DNA of 64,000 bases from Selaginella moellendorffii (GCF_000143415.4 NW_003314261.1:186001-250000); one strand, 5' to 3'; shown: positions 35,546 through 46,300, counted from the stretch's first letter. A program made the numbers and translations. Notes: generated from the letters alone by a model not told the origin.

Positions 35546-36404
35546 CTACCCCACTATGTTCTCTTGTGCACTAATGTGTGGCTTTCATGTACCTTCCTAA
35601 GCTCTATATACTTTATTATTAATGCTTGATATAAGTTTTGTTCCATCCTAAATGGTGTATTCTCCTTCTATCCACACATCTATCCTTTTTGTTTATCTTT
35701 GTTGTTTCATCTCTTTTTGCAATTACTTCTTTTGGCATTTGATCTCTCTTTAGTTGTGAATTTCTAGAGTTGCAGGTTATGGGTTCTCTTTGTGCCAAGG
35801 ATCCACCCATAGTCGCCTATTGTAGAGCATCTTGGACCACAGAGAATCTCTAAATATTCCTTCTAGGGGATATTTTAAGCATGAAAGAGGATATTCCACA
35901 TAGGGGTATATATTGTAAGTTAGGGCATAAGTGCTATGGAGGAGTTTCTTGCTATGTTTTGAGCAAGTTTGTGAGCAAGAGGTGTGCTAACTGCACACCA
36001 GTTTTGCTTTACCAGATCAGCTTCTCAAGTCATATATTAGGAGTTTTATATGGGATGGTGAATGCTGATGATAAATGATAAATGACCACAACCTTTATTC
36101 TAGTGTAGCATGCAATACTATGGAGGGCAGCTAAAGAAACACTTTGCATTTTGAACTTGATCCCCAGTCTGGTACATCATGAGAAGAATAAGCACTTTCT
36201 CAAGAAGATCTCAGCACTTCTGCTACTGATAGGCATTGTGATTGTGGTGGCAATGCTCATGGTAGTGCAAGGACCACAAATCTGAGGAGGGGCAATTCAT
36301 CATATTCCTCTTTAGATCTTATTCCTTGATCACACAGTAGAGTTGTTAGGCACCAAGTCAAGATAATAGGATAAAGAAAGGGCTTTACAATCAAGTGATC
36401 ACGT
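35546..36404. other. Unassigned spacer
   Basis: A 65-codon frame at 35881-36078 has several Cys and His but no spacing that I can assign to a known finger. No repeat partner in the window and no recognised gene. Confidence 0.4.
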
Positions 36405-37192
36405 GTAGCGCACCTTATCTCTCTCCCCTTAATCCAACTGGAAAAGGGGCAATTGCTTGATAAGAGAGCCCTTAGTGACTATTTTATCCCCATTTATCTC
36501 CCAAGGTTCCAAGGATCCACGGTGACAGTATATCCAATTCTCATCCCATGATCACATGCTCTACACTCACCCCCCCTTCAGAAATGTCAATGTCCTCATT
36601 GACTATTGACTAACAACCCCTACTGAGCCAAGGGGAACCAGCACCTCCATTTCCACACTCAATCTACCAATCCTTCCATTGTGTAAACCAGCTATTCCAT
36701 GTGAGGCAACTAGTCATCCACCCGTACCGCAGTCCCACGTACGCATGGATGCCCAATACGTATGATTTCAAATTTAGGGGTAGAAATATACCTTGCTCAA
36801 GGGTATATTATACTTTTAACTAAGCCACTAATCAATGGGAATCGAACCCGTGCCACGGTGAATACCTTCGTCCGTGGATACTCCACACAAGAGGAAGGAC
36901 ATACGCATGGATGCCTAATACGTATGATTTCAAATTTAGGGGTAGGAATATACCTTGCTCAAGGGTATATTATACTTTTAACTAGCCACTAATCAATGGG
37001 AATCGAACCCGTGCCATTTGCTCCGATACCAACTGTAGCGCACCTTATCTCTCTCCCCTTAAGCCAACTGGAAAAGGGGCAATTGCTTGATGAGAGAGCC
37101 CTTAGTGGCTATTTTATCCCCATTTATCTCCCAAGGTTCCAAGGATCCACGATGACAGTATATCTAAATCTCATCCCATGATCACTGCTACA
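36405..37192 (-). mobile_element. Miniature LTR element (TRIM-like)
   Basis: Two direct terminal repeats, 36405-36565 and 37034-37192 (about 160 bp, both from TGTAGCGCACCTTATCTC to ATGATCAC...CTACA), flank a 468-bp interior. A C-run (36570-36577), i.e. a purine tract on the minus strand, follows the left repeat, and GCTCCGATACCA (37020-37031), a tRNA-Met type primer site on the minus strand, precedes the right one. It has no coding capacity, as expected for a terminal-repeat element in miniature. I could not find matching 5-bp target duplications. Confidence 0.8.
36740..37017. repeat. 162-bp direct duplication in the TRIM interior
   Basis: A unit starting TACGCATGGATGCC at 36740 is repeated from 36902; each copy ends near AATCGAACCCGTGCC. 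The duplication yields a 76-codon frame that repeats the same peptide, which I regard as meaningless. The GGGAATCGAACCC words are the complement of a tRNA T-arm. Confidence 0.85.
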
Positions 37193-37669
37193 TTATGCCA
37201 GTTGGCTTAGGGTGTAAGAGATGGGATCCTAACAAGAGCTAAGGAGTCATGATTGCATACTAGTACATTTGGGTGAGCTTGATTGTAAATATCAGATCTT
37301 CTATAAATCTTGCCATCTCAAGATCATTCCACAGCAAAACCACATCATCTCTCAAAGAGCGATTGACTCCAAGTTCAAGGCCTGTTTTAGTGATCATCCT
37401 TCAAGCAAACTTCATGAACCAATCTGCAGCAGGTGCAGTCTCCATGATATACTTCTCAATAGCGGTTGATAAAAGTCCTCTCCTTCCTATGTAGGTGGAG
37501 ATAACAGCTAGCATGTCTAGTCGACTAACATCTATAAACGCTTGGATGTTGCTGTCATCAAACCCAGGTAGACTGTAAATCTCTCTCACATCAAATGGTT
37601 TCATAGTTCCAGAAAGAAGATTCTGCCGAACCGTCAACATGCTCTTTCCTGTAACTGAAACAAATAGGG

Positions 37670-37677
37670 GACTTCGC
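37670..37677. repeat. Left 8-bp target site duplication of the hAT element
   Basis: GACTTCGC here and again at 40216-40223. Eight-base duplications are the hallmark of hAT insertion. The match is exact. Confidence 0.9.
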
Positions 37678-37686
37678 CTGTGTTAC

Positions 37687-37802
37687 GAACACGGCCGGGA
37701 TCCCGGCCGTGTTCACCGTGTTTCACGAACACGGCCATGGGTCGTGTTCCCACGGCCGTGTTCGTGAACAGTGGTCCGTGTTACTAACACGGACCACTGT
37801 TC
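37687..37802. repeat. Subterminal palindromes of the hAT element
   Basis: A perfect 28-bp palindrome is centred on GGGATCCC (37687-37714). A second, at 37766-37802, has perfect 18-bp arms (GAACAGTGGTCCGTGTTA) around one base. A third, looser one (CAGAATATTC ... GAATATTCTG) follows at 37802-37828. Subterminal repeats bind transposase in hAT elements, so these may be the binding sites; the long perfect arms could also form cruciforms. Confidence 0.85.
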
Positions 37803-37913
37803 AGAATATTCTCGTGCGGAATATTCTGGTTTTAGGGCGCACGGCATCACACGACAATCCAGCCAGGGCGCACCATTTCAGGGCACAGCAGCAGCAATCC
37901 AAGGCAAACAAGC

Positions 37914-39968
37914 ATGGCGCAGCAATCTAGCATACTGCGAAAGCATCCTTCTTCGCGATGGTGGGATGAGGTAAGTGTTCTTGAGAGCAGGGGGCATGGC
38001 CACAAATTATGGTCATGCAAATACTGCCCAATGGTGAACAAACTGAGTGGTGTTGATCGTGTGCAAGCTCATCTGTTAGGAGAAGGCCCAGGCAGCAAGG
38101 ATATTGTGAGTTGTCCTCTCATCCCAGGTAACAAGAAAGCGGATCTGCTCAATATGCAAAAGGTTATTGATTCCGAGAAAGGGGCAAGGGGGAAGAAACG
38201 GCCGAATGAATCTGGTGGTGCTTCTATGAGAATGGATGGCAATGTCCAAGGATTTCCACCGGTGGTATCATCCTAGTCAAGTGGAAGTGGCTGCAGTTCC
38301 CTGTTTTATAGCAAACAGAGTCAAGTCCATATTGTTGATTCGATGGATCCTGAGCGGAAGAACCGAGTTGATGTGGCTATCGGAAGATTTTTCTGGAATG
38401 AACACATTCCATTTGTCAAGGCTCGGTCACCTTACTTCCTCAACATGATACAGGAAGCTGCCAGGCATGGTGTGCCTTATGCACCACCAAAATATGATGA
38501 TCTCCGGGATAAGCTTTTGGTGAAAGAGAAACGATTCATTGACATTGAGATGGCGTCCTTGAGGAAGCAGTGGGAGCAGAGGGGTGCAACCATATGCGCA
38601 GACGGGTGGGCAGATAGGAGGAATCGGCATATCATGGGGCTTGTGGCATATAGTCAAGGACGAGGAGCTTTTTTGAAGGCTATCGACATTTCCTTAACAG
38701 GAAAAACAGCTGAAAATACTCTGCGCTGCTGGGAAGAAGGCATTAACATTGTAGGTGCAGAGAACGTTGTCATGGTTGTGACCGATGGGGAAAATGCAAA
38801 CAGAGCAGCAGCAGCACTTTTGCAACAGAGGTACCCGAAAATTCAATGGGCAGCATGTTTTGCCCATTGCTTGAATAATGCCTTGAAAGACTTCGGTGTA
38901 CTTCCATGGATGGCAACACTTCTGGAGTGTGGAAAGTCTTTGGTGATCTTTGTTAGAAACCACTCTCATATAGTGGCACTGCTGGCGGAGTTTACTCACA
39001 AGCGATTGCTGCATTATTGTGATACCAAGTTCGGCTACAACTTCATTATGATGGAGAGGCTGGTGGAGCTCCGAGAAGCTTTACAACAGATGTTCATATG
39101 CCCTGCGTACAGAGCAAGGCCTGAGTCGAAGTCGAGAGCAGGAAGGGACAGTTATGCAACGGTTTTTGATGACAGTTTCTGGCAACAGGTTAAGGACATG
39201 CTAGAGGTGTCCAAGGATGTTATGCTGCTTATTCGTGTTGTGGACGGTGATATACCTGCGATTGGAAAGATATATGGGTGCATGAACAGGTTGGATGCAA
39301 GTTTAGAGGAAGGACAGTCGGATTATGGCAGGTACAGGGAACTTCATCAGATCATGTCTAATAGGTGGCATGAGTATCACTCGCTCATGCACTCAGTAGC
39401 GTACATGTTGGACCCCGAGTTTCAGGAGTATGAAAAGCATGCTAACAGAGAGGTCATGAAGGACTGGAATGCTTATCTGCTGGCCATGTTTACATCCAGT
39501 GAGAGGGATGTGATATGTGATGAGCTTTTAACTTACCGGAGGATAGGAGGCATTTTCAACTCATATGATGCTAAGGCTGATCACACTAAGAGGGGAGCTG
39601 TACGTTGGTGGGAGGACTATGGTTATGAAACTCCAGCTCTTCAGAAGTTGGCCATTCGAGTTCTAAGTCAGGCATGCTCGTCGTCCTCGGTGGAGAGATT
39701 GTTCAATACTTTCGAGCATGTTTCTTCAAAAAAGAGGAACAGACTTACCATGGACAGGACAGCGGATCTGGTTTTTGTGGCTTGCAACACCAGGTTGTTA
39801 ACCTGCAAAAATGATTGTGATTACGACAAGTTTGTAAGCTACAAAGTCCTGGAGACAGTTCCTCATCCTGAAGACGAGCTTAAGTCAGGACAGGAAGAGG
39901 AAGATGGAGATGATGTCGAAGATCGTGAGGTCGAAGATCATGAGGTTGAAGATGACGATGAGATGTAG
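37914..39968 (+). pseudogene. hAT transposase with one in-frame stop
   Basis: One frame runs from ATG 37914 to TAG 39968 (684 codons plus stop) and is broken only by a TAG at 38274-38276; the downstream part alone (38343-39968) is 541 codons. The N-terminal part has a BED-finger-like WSCKYC ... HLLG. The middle is a DUF659 / RNase-H-like core (ICADGWADRRNRHIMG, VVTDGENANRA with a likely catalytic Asp, CFAHCLNNALKD). The C-terminus has the hAT dimerisation motif (ALQKLAIRVLSQACSSSSVE...) followed by an acidic tail. No GT-AG intron of workable size removes the TAG. It could act only with readthrough or from another copy. Confidence 0.85.
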
Positions 39969-40849
39969 GATATTTGAGTAGTTTAAAAGTGTGAAGTAGT
40001 TTATGTGCAAATAAAAATATTAAGAATAATATAATAAAATATAGCATATTCCTATAATAATATAATAAGAAATAGAATATAATTTTTAAATAACATATTC
40101 TTAGAATATTCAGTAGAATATTCGTGAGCCATCGTGGGCCGTGATCATGTTCCGTGTTCGGGTTCCTGAAATCTAAGGCTCGTGTTCGTGTTCCGTGTTC
40201 GTGTTCGTAACTATGGACTTCGCAGCACACCATATGACTTAAGTGCAAGGATGATGAGATTCAACAAAGACTGCCCTTTCTGAGGAGTTCGGCTGCCCTG
40301 TAATAATACCTGAGCGTCATCTAGCACAACTGTGCCATCCCCCCAACCCACCCTGTTTACTAGCTTTTCTATGGTGAAGTTCCTAACCAAAGATGGACTT
40401 CACCAAAGCAAGCAACTCCTCAACCAGATCCAGAAACACGTCATCAACTGCCGGATACTCCATCTGAACAAACACCCAGTCTCGTGGAACAAGCCCTGGC
40501 TTACACTCTTTCAATAATTTAAGCCCAGTGAGCCGTGCAAGGATTATTCAACATGTTTTCTTTATGGAGAAAGCAATGGGAGATCCCAGCCTATGTTCTT
40601 TAGTCCATGGGAAGAGGATGATGATGATCCTCTTCCTTGACTTGGCTGTGCCTATGCTCCACCTATAGCAGTTGCTGTGACACGAGCTTCTGAGCCTGAA
40701 AAAGGTGGTATCCTGGATTCCTGATAATTTTGTTCCTGCGACTGATCCTGACCAAGTTCCAAAGTCTGATCATGGCCAGGTTCCTAAGTGCAACATTTTT
40801 GAGCCTGAGCATATGGTTCCGAACCTATGCGTACTCATGATCAAGATAT

Positions 40850-42360
40850 TGTCTAAGTTTTGAGCCGCTCTGGATGCCCTTTGACATATACAAAAGTATT
40901 AGCGAGAGCAAGCTGAGAGGTGAACAAGAGCAGCTGCTGTAGCCTCTTATCATCTTAGCTAGAAGACCATGTTTACAGCCATGAAAGTGTAGGTTTTTGT
41001 TAAGCTTGTACAAGCTAAGAACTTTCCTTATGCTACTGCATAGGATCAAGCTGTAGCTGATGAGATGCAAGCTCATAAGAAAAATGAGACTTGGTACATT
41101 CCTGAATTTGTTCTTGACAATGCTATTATCATTTTTGACAAAGCTTCTTTTTTACATGAAAGCTGGACTGTCAGGAAAAGTTGAACGCTCCAAAGCCAGG
41201 CTTGTGGTGAGAGGCTTCACTCAGATTGAAGGCATTGACTGTACAGAAACCTTCAGCCTAGTCATAAAGATGGCCTTTATCAGACTGTTACTTGCTTTGG
41301 CAGCATAGCATGATCTTTATGTGGATGTGAAGATGGCTTTTTTACATGGAGAAATTCCTGAAGAGGTTTACATCTAGCTCCTGACAAGCCTAGATTCAAG
41401 CAAGAAGATTTACAGGCTGAAGAGGGCTCTCTATGACCTGAAGCAAAGTCCACGCATCTGGTACAAGAAAATCAATTCTTTTCTGATTTCTCTTGGATTC
41501 AAGGAAAACCATGCTGACTCATTTGTCTATATGAAGTTGGAGGATGGTGCCTTGGTCATTTTTGTGGATGATGGGATCTTTGTTTCCAACAACAAAGCAC
41601 TCCTGAAATCAAGCAAAAGTTAGCCAAACTCGAGATGCAAGATTTTGGCTCTGCGAATACCTTCCTTGGGATTCAATTCAGCAACCATGATCAAGAGTTA
41701 TGACACTCTCAGGCTAAGCTTATGTGGAGGAAGTATTGTGCAGGTTTGGGATTGAGAACCCCAATCCTTTTGTTACTCCAATGCAAGCAAGTACTCCTTT
41801 GTTAGTTGAGATGTCTCCTTCCAGCAAGGATAAGAAACAACAAATGGAGCTTGTGCCATATAAGTCATTGGATGCTTGATCTATTGGCCATTTGCACCTG
41901 CCCAAACATTGCTTATTTGTGGGAGCCAAGTATATGGCAAATCCAGGATGGCCACATTGGCATGCTGTAAAATGGATCTTAGAGTCATTGCTAATTTTGG
42001 CCTTTGTTTCTGGTGAAGCTTTTATTTTGTGAAGCTTTATATAGCACTCATCAAGCCAGTATTCGAGGAGAAACAACATTTTTTGTATCCAATGTGCTAA
42101 AGCTCAAGTAAATCCGCTGCAAGATAAACAAGAAATAGCTCTTCAAATTCCGCAGCTAAAAAAAAAAGAGAGAAATGACACCATAGAAAGCACGGTCACA
42201 CCAGATTCACCATTTGTTAGGGGAATAATAGGAGGCGAGCTGACACTCAAATACGTGGCAATCAAGAATCAGATTGCTGATTTATTCATGAAGGCTCTAG
42301 CACCTATTGTTTTCTGCAAACATCGAGAAACACTGAACATCAAAAGGTATTTGAATTGAC
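40850..42360 (+). pseudogene. Copia retrotransposon pol (RT / RNase H), dead
   Basis: Conserved Ty1/copia reverse transcriptase blocks are readable in plus-strand pieces: [20 protein letters not shown] (41190-41255), DLYVDVKMAFLHGEIPEEV (41313-41370), RALYDLKQSPRIWY (41425-41465) and FVDDGIF (about 41560-41582, in place of the usual YVDDM). The RNase H end is marked by IKNQIADLFMKALAP (42260-42306). At least eight stops or shifts separate them. Integrase and gag are not recognisable upstream and no LTRs were found, so it is an old fragment that borders the gene-rich region. Confidence 0.85.
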
Positions 42361-42487
42361 CTGTGGATCAACGAGTACACTGCCTTGACATCCCGGGTGA
42401 GAGCAACAATGAGTACCTAGGATACAGAGTGCACCAAAAAGAAAGAAATGCCACTTTTTCCAATCCAGAAAGCACAAAAAAAACTCT

Positions 42488-44233
42488 TTACACCATGTCG
42501 TCTTGGAGACGTCCTGAGGATGCAAACAAATTTGCGAGCAGTATGTAGGTAGCGGAGTCTCCCGGGTTGAGCTCCAGAGCGTGCTCTGCCACTCGAGCTG
42601 CTCGTTCGGCGTCCTGCTGGAGCTTGCAGTTCCCCAGCAATGCACTCCACGCCGTGGCCTTTTCAAGAGGTGGCACTGGCATGCTATGGACAAACTCCTC
42701 GGCTCGATCTAGCTGCCCGCTCCTCCCTAGCATGTCTGCGATGCAGTTGAAGTGATCTTTGCTTAGAGCAACGTCAAAATCACTCGCCATGGACACAAGT
42801 AATGCGTGGCAAGTGTCGTGCAACATCCCGACGTAGCTGCACGCCACCATGACACTCTTAAACGATGCCTCGTCAGGCATCACGCCGCAGAGAAGCATCT
42901 CGTGGTAAAGCTCCAAGGCCTCGAAGCCGTGCCCACTCTGGGCATAAGCTTGGATCATTGCATTCCATGAAACGACATTCCTTTTTGAAAGAGATTCAAA
43001 CATCTCACGTGCTATTTCCATGCATCCTTGACCTGCGTAAGTGGCCAACATGGTCGTCCAGCCAAATGCCTCATGCAGGGGCATAGAGGTGAATACCACG
43101 GCAGCACCATGCAAATGACCATTCAGAACATTTGCTGCTATCAGTGCGTTCCAGGCAACGACGTCGCGGCATGGCATCGAGTTAAAAGTTTCCACGGCGC
43201 GGTCGAGATAGCCTCCCTGACCATGCACATCGATCATGGAGGTCCACGTTACAATGCTACGCTCCGGCATGCAAAGAAAGAGCTCCGTAGCGTGATCCAG
43301 GTGCCCGTTTTGATACATCGCTCGAAACAAAGTGTTCCAGGAGATGACGTCCCAGGCGGGCATCTTGTGGAAGGCCAAGTGTGCCAAAGTTAGCAGTCCA
43401 AGATTGCCATGGAGTAGAATCATAGAGTTCCAAGCACCAATGTTGCGCTCGGGCATCTTGTCAAAGCAACACTTTGCCTGCATTTGATGCCCATACTGGG
43501 CAAAAGCTGCCAGCATAGCGTTCCATGACATGAGATTGTGCTCGGGCATTGTTCGAAAAATCCGAGCTGCCTCCAATACCCTGCCTTGCTGCGCGTAAGC
43601 ATAGAAAAGAATGTTCCACGTAGCAATGCCCCAGAGAGGCATCTTGTCAAACATGTACTTCGCGTCGTCCGGATGCCCATTCTGGGCAGTCGCTTGGATG
43701 ATGGCATTCCAGGACACCTCGTTGCGAGTTGGCATCGAATGGAAGTAGAATAGAGCGGCATCAATTTCACCAAGTTGGGCACAGCCGGTAACGAGAGAGC
43801 TCAAACAGACAACGCTCCAAGAGGGAGTTCGCTCCATGAGGAGCCGAGCCTCTTGCATTTGCCCGTTGCTGGCATATACGGTGGTAATATTGTTCCAGGA
43901 CACAGCGTCTCTGAGCGGCATGGCGTGGAACACTTTCCATGCCGACTGGATCTGGCCGTTGCAAATGTGTGCGTGGAGGAGGATGTTCCAGGAGAAGAGA
44001 TTTGGCCGCGGCAGTGCGGCAAATACGGCAGCGGCGTCGCCCAGGCAGCCGCATTCCGCGTAAGCGTGGACGAGGAGATTGAGCAGAAAGGCGCTGCGGC
44101 TGTGGCGATCGCTGGCGGCTATTGTGCGATGAACGATCCTGGTACGAGCAACATCCTTGTGGGCAGCACACGACTGGAGAAGATTTGCGAGCTCGTCCTT
44201 CTCGCCATTGAGACGCCTCTGCCGCCATCTCAT
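42488..44233 (-). CDS. PPR-A: SS-type pentatricopeptide repeat protein with partial E domain
   Basis: Single exon of 581 codons. PPR proteins bind organellar RNA, one base per repeat, and serve in editing, splicing or stability. Here about eleven uniform ~31-residue repeats of the form (V)SWNAM...YAQ.G....A...F..MP.R(N/D) run from about residue 75 to 420, then a longer P/L pair (ALELYHEMLLCGVMPD, CSYVGMLHD) and an E1-like part (TAWSALLGNC...ALELNPGDSATYILLANLF). It stops at ASSGRLQDDMV, inside the E region: no E2 end and no DYW deaminase. An editing role would need a partner protein. No clear transit peptide was seen. It is the only intact PPR-A among three cassette copies and lies head to head with a MYB pseudogene. 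Recent C-terminal loss is possible. Confidence 0.85.
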   Translation of the reverse strand: MRWRQRRLNGEKDELANLLQSCAAHKDVARTRIVHRTIAASDRHSRSAFLLNLLVHAYAECGCLGDAAAVFAALPRPNLFSWNILLHAHICNGQIQSAWKVFHAMPLRDAVSWNNITTVYASNGQMQEARLLMERTPSWSVVCLSSLVTGCAQLGEIDAALFYFHSMPTRNEVSWNAIIQATAQNGHPDDAKYMFDKMPLWGIATWNILFYAYAQQGRVLEAARIFRTMPEHNLMSWNAMLAAFAQYGHQMQAKCCFDKMPERNIGAWNSMILLHGNLGLLTLAHLAFHKMPAWDVISWNTLFRAMYQNGHLDHATELFLCMPERSIVTWTSMIDVHGQGGYLDRAVETFNSMPCRDVVAWNALIAANVLNGHLHGAAVVFTSMPLHEAFGWTTMLATYAGQGCMEIAREMFESLSKRNVVSWNAMIQAYAQSGHGFEALELYHEMLLCGVMPDEASFKSVMVACSYVGMLHDTCHALLVSMASDFDVALSKDHFNCIADMLGRSGQLDRAEEFVHSMPVPPLEKATAWSALLGNCKLQQDAERAARVAEHALELNPGDSATYILLANLFASSGRLQDDMV

Positions 44234-44755
44234 ACATATAATGCCTTTCTACAGCTACAAATGAGAAAATTCCACTGCCAGTAAGTGCTCCTCGTCTTTC
44301 ACGCCCAGCCTTGAGTTTGTCATCACAGCCACAAGCCCACGCAAGCTTTGTCTCCCTCATTCTTTAGAACACGATCAAGCGACCTATTTAATTTCTTTTC
44401 TTTCTCTCCCTGTGGTAGAGCATATTGAGTTGGTGCTTGTAGATAGGCACCACAAAATTTAAAACAAGTGATACATCCGACACGCGTCTAATTTGTGCCG
44501 GTTGGAAATACACCACAGGCGTGTTTCATGCCTTGATTAGTTTATCTATAATTAATTTCTTGACTTAAGAAATGATAATCCTGCCAGCCTCGTGTTTGTT
44601 GTGCTGGGCTGAGTAGAGGCTACACGCAATGGTGACGGGTCCAGCACTACAGAGAATTTCCAAGGGTCTGTGGACATGTTAGGTAAATAGAAACAAACAC
44701 AGCTCTTGTAAGTTGTAGATATATTAGAGAAAGCACGTTTGCATTTCACAAGAGA
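44234..44755. promoter_or_regulatory. Divergent intergenic region, PPR-A / MYB unit 1
   Basis: 522 bp between the start codons of PPR-A (minus) and the decayed MYB (plus). In units 2 and 3 the corresponding stretches (about 47400-47843 and 50560-51318) hold similar words (for example a CTCATTCT(T/C)TAG segment and TTAATTT/GCTTAA stretches). It must hold the PPR-A promoter; no element could be assigned with confidence. Confidence 0.45.
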
Positions 44756-45477
44756 ATGGAAGCTAATAGCGTAAGACAAATTTTCGAGCAAGGAAACCTC
44801 GATTGATCGAGTGTATGCTCAAGCACGGCCACAGCCGATGGAGTGACCATGTTGGTATATAAACATCATATGACTCTTCATGTAATGGATCTCCTACAGG
44901 TCTTAAGCGATGCGGGGAGAGCTGCAGACTGCGATGGATCAACTATCTGAGGCCAGCGTTCAACTACAGCGATCCCTCTTCCCAGGAGGAGTAGCTTACA
45001 TGGGAAACAGGTGGAGTTTCTCCCATAACTCCACCTGTGAGTAGCAGATGGTCCCACATTGCTGCGAAGCTCCCTGATCGCACATACAACCAGGTCAAAA
45101 AGTTTTTAGAACTCGAGCATTAGAAAGAAATTCAGCTTTGACACCAACCTCTCAAACCTAGCAGTCTAGACACATAAGATAACATTTGAGCGACTGCTGC
45201 TACTGCCAGATCCACTGAAATGGCTTCTTACAAATAGCAGCAACGGCAGCAGAAACTGTCCAGTTTCGCAGAGCAAGCAGCACGAGGATCAAGAATCCAG
45301 AAATCATCAATTAACGTCTGGGTTTCGAGGCTACGAACACTTTCGATCTCGCACACAGTTTCAGGGAGACCAGCAGTGGGATGCTCCAGATCGCAACGAG
45401 TCGTGCAGCACGGGCCGGCACATCGTTCCTGGAGGGAAGACGACTTGCTTTGGGCAGGATTTGGCTCGACTTGAAGG
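44756..45477 (+). pseudogene. R2R3-MYB pseudogene, cassette unit 1
   Basis: It follows the exon plan of the two intact MYBs. Exon 1 starts ATGGAAGCTAATAGCG but has lost about 40 bp covering the first conserved Trp of R2, and runs into TGA. Exon 2 (from 44900, [18 protein letters not shown]) has an in-frame TAG after the QEE motif and a deletion of the next ~28 bp. Exon 3 (from about 45048) has stops after the WNS equivalent, and the tail is broken. It cannot make a two-repeat DNA-binding domain. Confidence 0.85.
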
Positions 45478-45599
45478 CAGTAAAACCGTTCTCACCATGT
45501 ATAAACACCGTGTGACAAGAATCGCATTTTCTAAGCTCGCATGCGCATCACGTTGCTGACGAATGATCCTTTTGACTGCTAGAACTGCACAACAAGAAA

Positions 45600-46300
45600 T
45601 TCACCGCTAGTGGAGCTGGTTGCAGAAGCGCCAGGCAGATTGAGCACAAGCACGACAATCGCCATGCCCGCCAGAGACGTGGTGTTGATGGTGTATGCAC
45701 AAGAAAACATCATCTCGCCGAAGAGATATTTCTCGCCATGCCCTGTCATGACATTGTCTCTGCTTGCAGCATATGCGTAACGTGAGCATCATAGACGCAT
45801 GTTGATTCTTCCACTGGACAATGTTTGATTCCACTACAACTCTATCACGCAGAGGCTGAGGAACTGGAGAACGTGACTAAGAGTGTTTTATCGCTTGCCG
45901 TCCGGAGCACTGCGTGTTTTCAAAAACGATGCCCAAGCCGGATGTGTGTGAAGCGCGAACGATCTTCAACTCGACGACAAAAATGTCGTGTCTTGGACCG
46001 CCGCCTACACGCGGGGCGGTTGTCCCAGCAGGGCGAGGCCAAGAGGCTGTTGCATGCCGAGCGGCAGGAACATCGTGTCGTGGGGCGCGGCGCTGGCGGC
46101 CCACTGTCACGGGCACAAAATGCCCAAGTCGAGGGCGATCCTCCTCACCACGCAGTCCGACGCGGGACTGCAGGAGGAGGCGACTCAGCATCCGCGACTT
46201 GGTGCTATGGAACTCCAGACGACAAACGAGATGACACAGTGGGTGGGACACGACGGCCCGAGGCTTCGCTCTGGCATCCACTGAAACATGGCCTCCAGCA
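45600..46300 (+). pseudogene. PPR-B pseudogene, cassette unit 1
   Basis: Fragments align in order with the intact PPR-B: GAGCTGGTTGC at 45610 (cf. 52520), CCCGCCAGAGACGTGGTG at 45667 (cf. 52798), the GAGGAACTGGAGAACGTG segment at 45857 (cf. 53038), AACATCGTGTCGTGGGGC at 46069 (cf. 53290) and on to the region of 53770. Many deletions remove whole repeats and shift frame. The region to about 46560 holds further unalignable remnants. Confidence 0.85.

Larger units (their letters stand above)
37678..40215 (+). mobile_element. hAT DNA transposon, 2538 bp
   Basis: It is bounded by exact 8-bp duplications. Its ends are imperfect inverted repeats: CTGTGTTACGAACACG at the left, and CATAGTTACGAACACG when the right end is read in complement. 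The first ~150 bp are packed with palindromes, and the right ~110 bp are rich in GTGTTCG words. It contains one transposase gene on the plus strand. Exact duplications and a nearly open transposase suggest a fairly recent insertion. Confidence 0.95.
37260..40545 (-). pseudogene. Unknown protein ORF split by a hAT insertion
   Basis: Read on the minus strand, 40545-40224 continues into 37669-37260 once the transposon and one target duplication are removed, and the frame runs straight through (...LKSYGVL, then RSPLFVSVTGKSMLTV...). Two other lesions exist: a +1 shift near 40390 and a TGA at 37403-37401. The reading ends at TAG 37262-37260. It is about 240 codons, with a TGKS phrase that recalls a P-loop but is not a full Walker A. 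I do not recognise the family; it may be a transposon-borne or captured host gene. Confidence 0.5.

Noticed and set aside
36838-37031. tRNA gene on the minus strand near the GGGTTCGATTCCC words
   Set aside because: A T-arm-like word and a primer site are present, but no full cloverleaf; it fits a TRIM element interior better.
43775-44360. Frames of 169 (plus) and 197 (minus) codons overlapping PPR-A
   Set aside because: Off-frame shadows of the GC-rich PPR-A gene.
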